This document shows positions 11,901 through 22,649 of a DNA stretch of 64,000 bases, in pieces. The notes below the pieces were generated by a model, which saw only the letters and a program-made list of their open reading frames with translations, ran no database searches and was not told where the DNA came from. Each line of letters opens with the position of its first letter. The stretch's first letter is position 1. This stretch comes from Dipteris shenzhenensis (Eukaryota > Polypodiophyta > Polypodiopsida > Gleicheniales): assembly GCA_047967505.1 (NCBI GenBank), contig CM106539.1. One strand, written 5' to 3'. The position numbers and the translations under genes are program-made.

Positions 11901-13410
11901 ATGGGAATTACTTTTCGCTTTTGACAGGACTGCCAATTTTGCACTCTTCACTTCCCCCTTCTACAAAATTTCAGAGTAGTAGTACACTCATTTGCGCGTT
12001 GAAATGGAATATGTGAGACGCACTTTCACTTCTATCAGGGTCTCAGCAAGGGCATAGCTACCACGTAGGCGTTGGCGTCCCACTCCAAAAAGACACATCT
12101 AGTCATTGGAAATTGCTGAGGGCTCATGTCCAAGCTCAACAAACATTACCCTCGCTAGTGACGCCATGTCTTGCTTATATAACCAAATCACCAAGATACA
12201 TTGAGCTGCATGCTACAGGAAACTCTGACAGAGTTCTGGCCTTATGTCCTCATTATCTTGAGTCCATTACCTCACGTTGATACTTAGCTAACCAAAAGCC
12301 TCCCTTGCTTGCATATATTAGAATTCTTTAAAGTCGATTGGCTCAGAGTTTCTTTAAGAAACTTAAAAGATCCATTTAACCCATGGGTTGCATCTATTTC
12401 TCAAAAGCATTAGTTTTCTCATGCTGCATTTGACAGTGAGTCAGTTTGGAAGCTTAGAATAATGCATGTTTGGAAAGCCACACCTTCTTATAAGGTTTTG
12501 AATTGTATGCCACTACTTTACAACGTGTCCCATAAAAGCCCAAAGAAGTAGAACACAAAACATTATGATGTAAAACTTTCAAAAACATTATTCATTTATT
12601 AACATTCATGTCACTCTTTCAAGCATTATTTTTTGTTGGTTTGATTTTTCATGCATTACCTGCAAGAGACTAGTTACAATGTTGTGGGTTGTAAAGTCAA
12701 CTTGTTTCAGGGTGAACGGAGTTTGCCAACATCCCCCCTTTATAGCACAGATTTGGAAGATTATTTTGGGAGAATTTCCGTGCAGGATCGGACTTCGAAT
12801 TGCAATCCTAAAGTTTCTCCTTTATGTTTCCTTTGTAAGAGCAAAAAAGGGTTTCATTTTGGGAATGTGTGGTAGTCCATGGAGTTTGAAGAAGTGTGTG
12901 TAGATGGTTCGATTGCATCTGTTAGTTTTCACCGTACCTTGAAGCAAGCCCTCTTTGGTGATAAAGGGAAGTTGAATACTCTCTTGAATATCTGGCAAAT
13001 GGTTCCAGCACTGAACATCTGGAAAATCGAAATAATCCTATTTTTCAGAAGACCCATGATGCAGGCTCTTTCTTTGAAGAGGTTTCGGAGGAGTCTGTGT
13101 AGAACTTTTGGCTACTTTGGTAGAAAGAGCTCGTTATTCTGGCAGGTCTACTTAGCCCTCATGGGCTGAGATGTTCAGACCATTTTGATTCTATCTCCCT
13201 GCTCCAGGAGGCTGCACTTTTTGTTTTTGCTACTGTACTTCATTTTTGCTTATATATAATACTAGTTTTTAAACCCCCTGCCCCCCCCTTAAAAAAGTCA
13301 TTTTTCTCAAGCACCTGTATCTTACGACATGCTATAAGGTTTAGTCTAATTGCTTTTTAAGCCTTGGATCATAAAACTCTAAAAAACAATCATTCTTTTA
13401 ACAACTCCTG

Positions 13411-13471
<61 letters not shown>

Positions 13472-15319
13472 ACTAGTAACATTCACGGGTCATTCTGCTA
13501 CAAAAGGAAGAGTGCAATGAGTTTAGAACTAGAATACAAAGCGATGTTTGTTCTCTATCCTACTTTGTAGGAAGGGAGGATTGAGACGGAAGGGCAGAGT
13601 AAGACACTCATTCTACGTTAGAATGTTAGAAGCTAAAACTATAGGTCCTTAAGAAATGGAAAACTTCTTGAATACCCTAGCAATGCTGCTCCTCATTGGA
13701 CCGCAGGGCTTTTTTAATGTCCCATATTTCTTGCAAATCGTTTGTACTACAAATAGGAGACTACCTCGAGAGGAGAACGTTTTAAGGGTATGGAGGACTA
13801 GGAATAAACATCAACTCAGAAGGTAGGACCTCTTTGGAGCCATCAAGAGAGAGATCTTGAGGTTACCCTTGTGCACTGGACAACAGAACGTTGGACTCTG
13901 ATCCTTATTACCTTCTTGTTTCCAGACAGGAGAAAGCAGTGAGAACTACCATAGACTCACTGTCAAAAGTGTTAGTGATATAGGAGAAGCCTTGTGATTA
14001 GCATCTTTTCAGTGTATCAAATCTTTCGGGCACTCTGTGGAAGGTTGATCTATATCAGCCAGCACAAGCTACTTGCTGACACATCGTTTCTCATCGACAC
14101 GAGAGCAAGCACTTTCTTAGACAGGGACTGCAACTTTTGCCCCTCCTAATGTCAGCCTCTCATGCATTGCCATGCAAAATCAAAAACATGATTAACAACA
14201 ATGGTCCATCATTGAAGGAGGACGTTTCATCTGAACAGTGGTGTGCAATGCTAAATTGTTTTTTCTTTGTTCGAATGAATAATAACTTGGTAGGTTCCAG
14301 CTTTACCTTGCACGTCCAATCCAGTGACGAAGACACTACTATGGCATTTGCACCACCCGCACCAGAGATGACTGTTGTCACAGAGGCCCTGTGGCCGGAC
14401 CACCTATACAGAAACTTCTTTGTTGTGTCCAAAATTCTGCATATGCGCACAAAAGTAAAAAATTCTGTCATAAGACGTAGACTCTATAAATTTAGCCCAA
14501 AAGAACTAAGATATCAAATGAGGGAAAATTACCGTACAAGAGGCCAGACAGCAACAATGCCATCATCTGCACCCGAGATTAAAAGCGAGTCATCATCAGA
14601 GAAAACCAGACAGCTGACTCCTTTGTGATGTGCAACCCAGGTCGCCAGTAGGTTCCAGCTCGAAACCTTAGAATTCAGCATGGGGGAAAGTTAATTGTAT
14701 AGCCAGGGGAAGACTACGTGACCATGATAACAACAAAATATTTAAGGAACGTGCACCTCCCAAAGATAGATTTTCCCGGACAAGCCGCCCCCAGCCATGT
14801 AAACACCATTGTACGTGCAAGCAAGTGGTACAATCGATTCAACAGGATAGCACCTATCAGCTTGAATCTGCTTTGAGACAAAACCGATCCGTCTAAACCT
14901 CACGTGGGGTACTTTTGCAAACTCAAGACTACAACGTCACTGTATTGAAACGAGTGCAACAAAGATTACAACGTGTGGACGTGCCTAATACGCTGCTCAC
15001 TTGGAGTTCACGTACAGTAAATATATGACAGCGATCGCTTGATTGACAAAGGCTGATTTCCATCAAAGCCGAGCTTCAAAGAGTGCCAGTTACCTTATCC
15101 AATGCCCAAAAGAAAATCTCGCCGCTGCCAACCGCGCCATTCCGTTGTATTTGCGAGGCTGCCAAAGAATGATGTCCCAAACAGACCAATCCATTGCGGG
15201 GGCAGGCACAATTCAAGCGACGGGGGAGATGGTGTCCGGTGGCGAGGTCCCAACAAGCTAATCCAGCATCGGCAACAGAGGAGGAGACGATCAGAGCTTC
15301 TTTGGGGCAAGCCAGTGTG
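5918..15319 (-). CDS. IPI3: IPI3/WDR18/RID3-type WD40 protein, eight exons
   Basis: I assembled this gene from splice sites. Exons on the minus strand: 15094-15319, 14757-14867, 14533-14666, 14307-14436, 7696-7898, 7453-7577, 7039-7298 and 5918-6076 (stop TAA). All introns are GT-AG and the phases join without a break, giving about 448 codons, close to the ~440 aa usual for the family. WD40 signatures in order: ACWDLATG (exon 1), GGGLSGKIYLWE (2), FSDDDSLLISGADDG then VW (3), SGHRASVTTVISGAGG and SSLDWTCK (4), VWGLGPGKLLQSIQL and YAGTTDGKIFVRA (5), ASGSEDGCVCVWDTLTG (6). Exon 7 starts with GPVTNLLVIPEA, and exon 8 is a helical C-terminus. In yeast, animals and Arabidopsis, Ipi3/WDR18/RID3 belongs to the Rix1 complex in the nucleolus, which processes pre-60S ribosomes. 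The start codon is unresolved: no ATG lies in frame between a TGA at 15334-15336 and the WD40 start, so an upstream exon or non-ATG start is needed. Confidence 0.85.
8161..9384 (+). mobile_element. Solo LTR with perfect 5-bp target duplication
   Basis: It starts TGTTGGAATGGTC and ends TTTCTAACA. The direct repeat AATAT flanks it at 8156-8160 and 9385-9389. A TATA box (TATAAAA) lies at 8761-8767. The same LTR family occurs as a two-LTR element at 25228-27377, where TGGTATCAGAGC directly follows the CTAACA end and so confirms this boundary. The solo state reflects loss of the internal region by LTR-LTR recombination. Open frames of 90-135 codons inside the LTR are not genes. Confidence 0.9.
9385..9795. 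repeat. Segmental repeat, copy A (left part)
   Basis: This flank matches 19316-19735 almost base for base, and its right part (from about 9627) also matches 17381-17545. Before the LTR element at 9796 inserted, it was continuous with 11822 onward. The minus-strand 88-codon frame at 9379-9645 is kept in the copy at 19316-19582, but I do not recognise the product. Confidence 0.8.
9796..10613 (+). repeat. 5' LTR (818 bp)
   Basis: It carries short CTGGCCGACCAG-type inverted motifs at about 9900-9975, a TATA box at 9986-9992, and a CT-rich downstream part. The pyrimidine-rich open frames of 76-119 codons are LTR sequence, not genes. Confidence 0.9.
10614..10626 (+). promoter_or_regulatory. Primer binding site, initiator tRNA-Met type
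   Basis: TGGTATCAGAGCC lies immediately after the CTCTATA end of the left LTR. This placement fixes the LTR end independently of the target duplication. Confidence 0.9.
10991..11000 (+). promoter_or_regulatory. Polypurine tract
   Basis: TGAGAGGGGG ends at the first base of the right LTR, the expected place for the plus-strand DNA primer. Confidence 0.85.
11001..11816 (+). repeat. 3' LTR (816 bp)
   Basis: It is nearly identical to the left LTR apart from scattered substitutions and a 2-base length difference near 11340. Its TATA box is at 11191-11197. Confidence 0.9.
11822..14306. repeat. Segmental repeat, copy A (intron part)
   Basis: It is repeated at 17546-18847 (shorter) and 19731-22140. 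At 12651-13170 it contains small plus-strand frames (for example starting MHYLQETSYNVVGCK) also seen at 18378 and 20534. I cannot assign these a function, and they are frame-shifted relative to each other between copies, so I treat them as repeat sequence. Confidence 0.75.
13410..13469. repeat. (GA)n microsatellite
   Basis: About 60 bp of GA repeats with one GG interruption. The homologous site in copy C (21314-21337) is only about 24 bp, so the tract changed length after duplication. Confidence 0.95.
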
Positions 15320-17380
15320 CTGGAGGGGATGGATCAAACTAGAAGATGTGAAGGAAAGAGAGAAACCATAGCCAATTTGGAAAATTTACAGCCGCCATGG
15401 TTCCACAGAGCGTAGCTCGGACTGGCAGTGAGACAATCAGTCAGTGAGCAGTAAGCTTTTTACGGTAGGCAGCCTAGTAGCATGTTTTGGTTTTGCAAGC
15501 TCTCCTTGAGCCACGTGTATGACTTTAGGTCGTTCATCTAAATCATTCTAGGTCGTCAATTGACATCAATGTAAACACAACAGCTTTCTATAAAAAGAGA
15601 CGCTAACGAAAAGAATAGAGTAGTCATACTTGAATGTTGGAGAGAGATGAGCAATTGTTCTGTGTGATTGTTGCCGAAGTCAACATCAAATTTGATGGCG
15701 TCGCAAAGCCTACGTGGTCACTTGGTCAACTAGTAATGCTCCTGAGCGATAAGAGCTTTCGTTAAAAGTCAAGATAATCTTTGCCAACTGTAAAGGCTCG
15801 GGAGTTATAGTATTCCAGCAGATCTAGACAGGTTGCAGAAGGTCAATGGCAGTAAACAAGGTAAGAGAATTCAATCTAAAAAACTATTTTGCATGCAATT
15901 TGGCTGTCAACACTCGCCCCTCGCCAATCCTAATCTCCAAGAGTGCATCCATCCCGGCACCTGCGGTTGAATGCTCTATCTAATTCGCTCCTTTCATGAA
16001 TCACTCCACTTTCTAGCACGATAAAGGTCCTCCTAGTTTTTTTCCTTTCCCATCCCTCACTGCTTTGCCTCTTTTGTCTATTCTTTGTCATCCACCTTTC
16101 TAGCTCCTTGCGGTTGTAGCCATCGATTATTTATGGAGAGAAAATGAACGGGTTTAGCTATACCTCCTCATGAAGATTGGTTGATGCACAACTTTAGTCT
16201 TCTGACTATTGCCGATGACTATTGTATAGATAGACGTCAATGCAAGCACAAAGTATGTCACGCTTTTTGTTAATTATACTTGATGCAATCACAATGCAAT
16301 GTGACCCAGAGAGCAATCCGGCAATCCCAAGGAATCATCAACTTCTTCAAAGCTTGTGTTCAATCTTCCTCGCTCATCCATAGTTGCTATAATAGGAGTT
16401 TGCAAAGAACATGACTTGCATCTTTCTGCAAGCAGGCTAAAGTTTCGCATTAGCTTTGTATGATCTCTTCTAATAATGCAGGCTTTATCATCACTGAGCA
16501 TCGCTTTCATGTATCTCCTCCTGAAACGAATCACAATCTCTCTTGCTTATACCGGAGGCATACCATGTTTTGTAAACCTTGGCAAAACAAGGACAGAACA
16601 AGCGGTCTTCCAATTTGTAAAGCAATATGCTGCCTGGCAGTGCCCTCACCATGCATGCCTCAATAGTAGTGATTTATTTCCTTTCAATGCCAATATGCAA
16701 GGCCAGTTCCAAAACATAAAAAATGTAGAGTGTGTTGCTGTTCGGCTGTGCAGTGTGGTGGAATCATCCCTAGCTATCTCGGCTCAGATTATGCTAAAAA
16801 AGAATGAGAAAATGCACCTCAAGATGGTACAACGATGAAGCTTTGACACGTTCAAAAACTGAGCAAATATGAAAGTTTAAAGCTAGACCCTATGGATGCA
16901 AGAGGTTAAATTAGGTTGGCTCTTTTCAAGTCTTTTGGAGTTCTCTAAAGCAATATGTTGATCGAGAATGGAGATGAACATGTCAGCAATATGTTTGTTA
17001 TGCTGACACTGATATTCAAGGTCTCTTCCAAAATTGCAAAAGCTTTGAAGCTACATGGATGGTGGGACCATCAACCAAGTTTAATTTCAAGGCATGCCAA
17101 TGTTTTACGTAAACAAATATAACAAAGGTCCAAAAAATGAAAAGCTAAAAAGCAACCGCTTCGTGTGTGGGTCCGCAGAAGAATCGTGTGACCCATTCGC
17201 TCTCTATAATGGCAGGCTTGAGGGGGGCCTTGGTCAGCATGAGCAGCAAACAGACATAGAAGGCGGAAGGAGCCTCCTGTGGAAGGGACAGTGTTGGCAG
17301 TACCAAAGGAGTCTCTTTCATCAAAAGAGGATGGGACAAAAGAAATCCCAACACCAAGAAGAAGCGAGGAGGGAATTTTT
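15320..17380. other. Presumed promoter side of the IPI3-like gene; no confident gene
   Basis: Bases up to about 15460 repeat the 420-540 flank. No clear TATA box is visible at a sensible distance on the minus strand. An 81-codon minus-strand frame (16289-16534, starting MIRFRRRYMKAML) has a balanced composition and could be an exon fragment, but I do not recognise it and it has no second exon I can support. Confidence 0.4.
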
Positions 17381-18847
17381 TTCTCCTCTCTTCGAAAATG
17401 AAGGATTATGGAACTTTCATGTGATCCAATCACCTTGGAGCACACTCTAGCCCCATATGCACAAGAGTTCGCCCCTCCATCCACCATTAGCTAGATCATC
17501 CAAATATATCCCATGCTACCCCAAACCTCAGTGTTTTTTGGTAGTCCCCATCGGCACTGACTGCCCATCTGCAATTCACAATGAGATTCAGTTTCCTTCC
17601 CATTTGGCAGAATTCCCAAACTAATATGGGAATTACTTTTCGCTTTTGACAGGACTGCCAATTTTGCACTCTTCACTTCCCCCTTTTCTACAAAATTCCA
17701 GAGTAGTAGTAAACTCATTTGCGCATTGAAATGAAATATATCAGATGCACTTTCACTTCTATCAAGGTCTCAACAAGGGCATAGCTACCACGTAGGCATT
17801 GGCGTTCGACTCCAAAACGACACACCTAGTCATTGGGAATTGGTGAGGGCTCATGTCCAAGCTCAACAAACATTACCCTCGCTAATGACGCCATGTCTTG
17901 CTTATATAACCACATCACCAAGATACATTGAGCTGGATGCTACACGAAACCCTAACAGACTTCTGGCCTTATGTCCTCATTATCTTGAGTCCATTGCCTC
18001 ACGCTAATACTTATCCAACCAAAAGCCTCCCTTGCTTGCACATATAAGAATTTTTTAAAGTCGATTGGCTCAGAGTTTCTTTAAGAAACTTAAAAGATCC
18101 ATTTAACCCATGGGTTGCATCTATTTCTCAAAAGCTTTAGCTTTCTCATGCCGCATTTGACAATGAGTTAGTTTGGAAGCTTAGAATAATGCATGTTGGG
18201 AAAGCCACAACTTCTTATAAGGTTTTGAATTATATGCCACTACTTTACAACGTGTCCCATAAAAGCCCAAAGAAGTAGAACGCAAAACATTATGATGTAA
18301 AACTTTCAAAAACATTATTCATTTATTAACATTCATGCCACTCTTTCAAGCATTATTTTTTGTTGGTTTGATTTTTCATGCATTACCTGCAAGAGACTAG
18401 TTACAATGTTGTGGGTTGTAAAGTCAACTTGTTTCAGGGTGAACGGAGTTTGCCAACATCCCCCCTTTATAGCACAGATTTGGAAGATTATTTTGGGAGA
18501 ATTTCCGTGCAGGATCGGACTTCGAATTGCAATCCTGAAGTTTCTCCTTTATGTTTCCTTTGTAAGAGCAAAAAAGGGGTCTCATTTTGGGAATGTGTGG
18601 TAGTCCGTGGAGTTTGAAGAAGTGTGTGTAGATGGATCGATTACATCTGTTAGTTTTCACCATACCTTGAAGCAAGCCCTCTTTGGTGATAAAGGGAAGT
18701 TGAATACTCTCTTGAATATCTGGCAGATGGTTCCAGCATTGAACATCTGGAACATCGAAATAATCCTATTTTTCATAAGACCCATGATGCAGGCTCTTTC
18801 TTTGAAGAGGTTTCGGAGGAGTCTATGTAGAACTTTTGGCTACTTCT
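17381..18847. repeat. Segmental repeat, copy B
   Basis: It matches 9627-9790 joined directly to 11822-13105, so it is an empty site for the 9796-11816 element. Its right end breaks off in 'TTTTGGCTACTT' and is fused to LTR sequence at about 18848. Confidence 0.8.
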
Positions 18848-21800
18848 TGGAGCAGCAGAAAAGTCCCATCAGAAAGGTGCAGTAGGAAGCTTGTCTTGGG
18901 AGCTAACAGCAGCTGTAGACTTAGCTAAGGGTCTTCCCACCTAGGCTAGTGCAAAGACACCAAGGTGGAAGGGATCTAGATGGAAAGTCTACTTACGCTC
19001 GAGGTGGAGCACGGGGGCTCGAGTCTAGAGATAACTGGCAGATAGGAGAAAGACCTTGTGGTAAGATCAGAGGACCACACCATTGGTGGGACTCTGGATC
19101 TCTCTCTTTTCTATTGTGTCCATAGTTTTGGACAGAAATATATATTTTGGTGGTTTCTCTATCTGGCTGGTTCATTGACTATTGTTGAGTCTGCACATCT
19201 ATATTATGCACATTAAGTAAAGAAGTTTGTGATTCCACACCCCATATGCACACTGTGTGAGCTTCTGGGCATTACTATAAGTCTTCCGCTGTCTGTACCC
19301 TCTGTTGGATCATTTCTAACAAATATCCCCTCTAAAAAGCCACGTTGCAAAAAAGCAGTGGGGAAATGAAGAAAGCAGAGGATCAAGAGTTAGGAGAAGG
19401 GCGCCTATTTTACAGTGACACATAGGCTGTATCGCAATTCTCCTGGTGAGAAGGTGAAGAAGAGCTAAATATAATCCAGCATGGCTGATTTTGGGGTACG
19501 CTAAAGATAACTTGTGATTTGAATCTGACCATCCTCCCATAAAACTCAACCGTGAATCTAATTTTTTTCTCCTCTCTTCCAAAATGAAGGATTATGGAAC
19601 TTTCATGTGATCCAATCACCTTGGAGCACACTCTAGCCCTGTACGCACAAGAGTTGGCCCCTCCATCCACCGTTAGCTAGATCATCCAAATATATCCCAT
19701 GCTGCCCCAAACCTCAGTGTTTGTTGGTAGTCCCCATCAACACTAACTGCCCATTTGCAATTCACAATGAGATTCGATTTACTTCCCATTTGGCAGAATT
19801 CCCAAACTACTATGGGAATTACTTTTCGCTTTTGACAGGACTGCCAATTTTGCACTCTTCACTTCCCATTTTCTACAAAATTTCAAAGTAGTAGTACACT
19901 CATTTGTGCGTTGAAATGGAATATGTGAGACACACTTTCACTTCTATCAGGGTCTCAGCAAGGTTATAGCTACCACGTAGGCATTGGCATTCCACTCTAA
20001 AAAGACACACCTAGTCATTGGAAATTGTTGAGGGCTCATGTCCACGCTCAAGAAACATTACCCTCACTAGTGACGCCATGTCTTGCTTATATCAAGATAC
20101 ATTGAGCTAGATGCTACAGGAAACCATGATAGACTTTTGGCCTTATGTCCTCATTATCTTGAGTCCATTACCTCACGCTGATACTTAGCTAACCACAAGC
20201 CTCCCTTGCTTGCATATATTAGAATTCTTTAAAGTCGATTGGCTCAGAGTTTCTTTAAGAAACTTAAAAGATCCATTTAACCCATGGGTTGCACCTATTT
20301 CTCAAAAGCATTAGTTTTCTCATGCGGCATTTGACAGTGAGTTAGTTTGGAAGCTTAGAATAATGCATGTTCGGAATGCCACACCTTCTTATAAGGTTTT
20401 GAATTGTATGCCACTACTTTACAACGTGTCCCATAAAAGCCCAAAGAAGTAGAACGCAAAACATTATGATGTAAAAATTTCAAAAACATTATTCATTTAT
20501 TAACATTCATGTCACTCTTTCAAGCATTATTTTTTGTTGGTTTCAGTTTTCATGCATTACCTGCAAGAGACTAGTTACAATATTGTGGGTTGTAAAGTCA
20601 ACTTGTTTCGCGGTGAATGGAGATTTCCAACATCCCCCCTTTATAGCACAGCTTTGGAAGATTATTTTGGGAGAATTTTCGTGCAGGATCGGACTTCGAA
20701 TTGCAATCCTGAAGTTTCTCCTTTATGTTTCCTTTGTAAGAGCAAAAAAGGGGTCTCATTTTGGGAATGTGTGGTAGTCCGTGGAGTTTGAAGAAGTGTG
20801 TGTAGATGGTTTGATTGCATCTATTAGTTTTCACCGTACCTTGAAGCAAGCCCTCTTTGGTGATAAAAGGGGAGTTGAATACTCTCTTGAATATCTAGCA
20901 GATGGTTCCAGTACTGAACATCTGGAACATCGAAATAATCCTATTTTTAAGAAGACCCATGATGCAGGCTCATTCTTTGAAGAGGTTTCGGAGGAGTCTA
21001 TGTAGAACTTTTGGCTACTTTTGTAGAAAGAGCTTATTATTCTGGCAGGTCTACTTAGCCCTCATGGGCTGAGATGTTTAGACCATTTTGATTCTATCTC
21101 CTTGTTCCAGGATGCTGCACTTTTTGTTTTTTCTGCTGTACTTCATTTTTTATTATATATAGTACTAGTTTTTAAACCCCCCGCCCCCCGCTTTAAAAAG
21201 TCATTTTTCTCAAGCACCTGTATCTTACGACATGCTATAAGGTTTAGTCTAAGTGCTTTTTAAGCCTTGGATCATAAAACTCTAAAAAACAATCATTCTT
21301 TTAACAATTTCTTAGAGAGAGAGAGAGAGAGAGAGAACTAGCAACATTCACGGGTCATTCTGCTACAAAAGGAAGAGTGCAATGAGTTTAGAACTAGAAT
21401 ACAAAGCGATGTTTGTTCTCTATCCTACTTTGTAGGAAGGGGAGGATTGAGACGAAAGGGTAGAGTAAGACACTCATTCTACGTTAGAATGTTAGAAGCT
21501 AAAACTATAGGTGCGTTAAGAAATGGAAAACTTCTTCAATACCCCAGCAATGCTGCTCCTCATTGGACTGCAAGCTTTTTTAATGTCCCATTTTTCCTTG
21601 CAAAGTGTTTGTACTACAAATAGCAGACTACCTTGAGAGGAGAACGTTTTAAGGGTATGGAGGACTAGGAATAAACATTAACTCAAAAGGTAGGACCTCT
21701 TTGGAGCCATCAAGCGAGAGATCTTGAGGCTACCCTTGTGCACTTGAAAATAGAACATTGGACTCTGATCCTTATTACCTTCTTATTTCCAGACAGCAAA

Positions 21801-22140
21801 AAGCAGTGAGCACTACCGTAGACTCAATGTCAGAAGTGTTAGTGATATAGGAGAAGCCTTGTGATTAGCATCTTTTCAGTGTATAAAATCTTTTGGGGAC
21901 TCTGTGGAAGGTTGATTTATACCAGCCAGCACAAGCTACTTGCTGACACATCGTTTCTCATCGATACGAGAGCAAGCACATTCTTAGACAAGGACTGCAA
22001 AGAAGGGTGTTTCCCCTTGAACAGTGGCGTGCAATGTGCCACTGTTGCAAAGTGACTCAGAAGTCCCAACCTAGATTATAAGTTCTAAATTGTCTTTTGT
22101 TTGTTCCAATGAATAATAACTTGGTAGGTTCCAGCTTTAC
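18848..22140. repeat. Segmental repeat, copy C, beginning inside a truncated LTR
   Basis: Bases 18848-19315 match the 3' part of the solo LTR (about 8880-9384). They are followed by the same flank, AATATCCCCTCT, that follows the LTR at 9385. The LTR insertion is therefore shared by ancestry and preceded the duplication. The rest matches 9385-9795 plus 11822-14300 without the TA...TA element. Confidence 0.8.
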
Positions 22141-22640
22141 CTTGCACATCCAATCCAGTGACGAAGACACTACTATGGGATTTGCACCACCCGCACTAGA
22201 GATGACTGTTGTCACAGAGGCCGTGTGGCCGGACCACCTATACAGACTAAGATATCAAATGAGGGAAAGTTACCATACATGAGGCTAGACAGCAACAATG
22301 CCATCATCTGCACCCGAGATTAAAAGCGAGTATCATTTAAAATGAGTGCAACGAAGATTAAAACATGTGGACGTGCCTAGTACGTTGCTCACTTGGAGTT
22401 CACGTATAGTAAATATATGACGACAATTGCTTGATTGACAAAGGCTCATTTCCGTTAAAGTGTCACTCTTTCTCTGTCAAGTCGAGCTTAAAAGAGTGCC
22501 AATTACCTTATCCAATGCCCAAAAGAAAATCTTGCCACTGCCAACCGTGCCATTCGGTTGTATTTGCGAGGCTGCCAAAGAATGATGTCCCAAATAGACC
22601 AATCCATTGCGAGGACACGTACAATTCAAGCGAGGACAGA
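22140..22640 (-). pseudogene. Truncated duplicate of IPI3-like exons 4, 3 and 1
   Basis: Pieces equivalent to exon 4 (about 22147-22246), part of exon 3 (about 22262-22330) and part of exon 1 (22517-22640) lie close together with exon 2 missing. The exon 4 copy lacks the start of that exon, and exon 1 stops abruptly where the copia remnant begins at 22650. It cannot encode a working protein. It is the leftover of a tandem duplication of the gene's 5' half. Confidence 0.75.
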
Positions 22641-22649
22641 GATGCTTTG

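Larger units (their letters stand above)
7899..14306 (-). other. Intron 4 of the IPI3-like gene, filled by LTR elements
   Basis: The donor is AAG|GTAAAG at 14306 and the acceptor TTTGTAG at 7899. The flanking exons join in phase within one WD40 blade: SSLDWTCK continues as VWGLGPGK. The intron holds a solo LTR (8161-9384), a complete short LTR element (9796-11816) and sequence that is repeated at 17381-22340. A plant must splice across all of this to make the protein. Confidence 0.75.

Noticed and set aside
12651-13169. Plus-strand frames repeated at 18378 and 20534
   Set aside because: Repeated but in shifting frames between copies, with no recognisable domain; treated as segmental repeat sequence.
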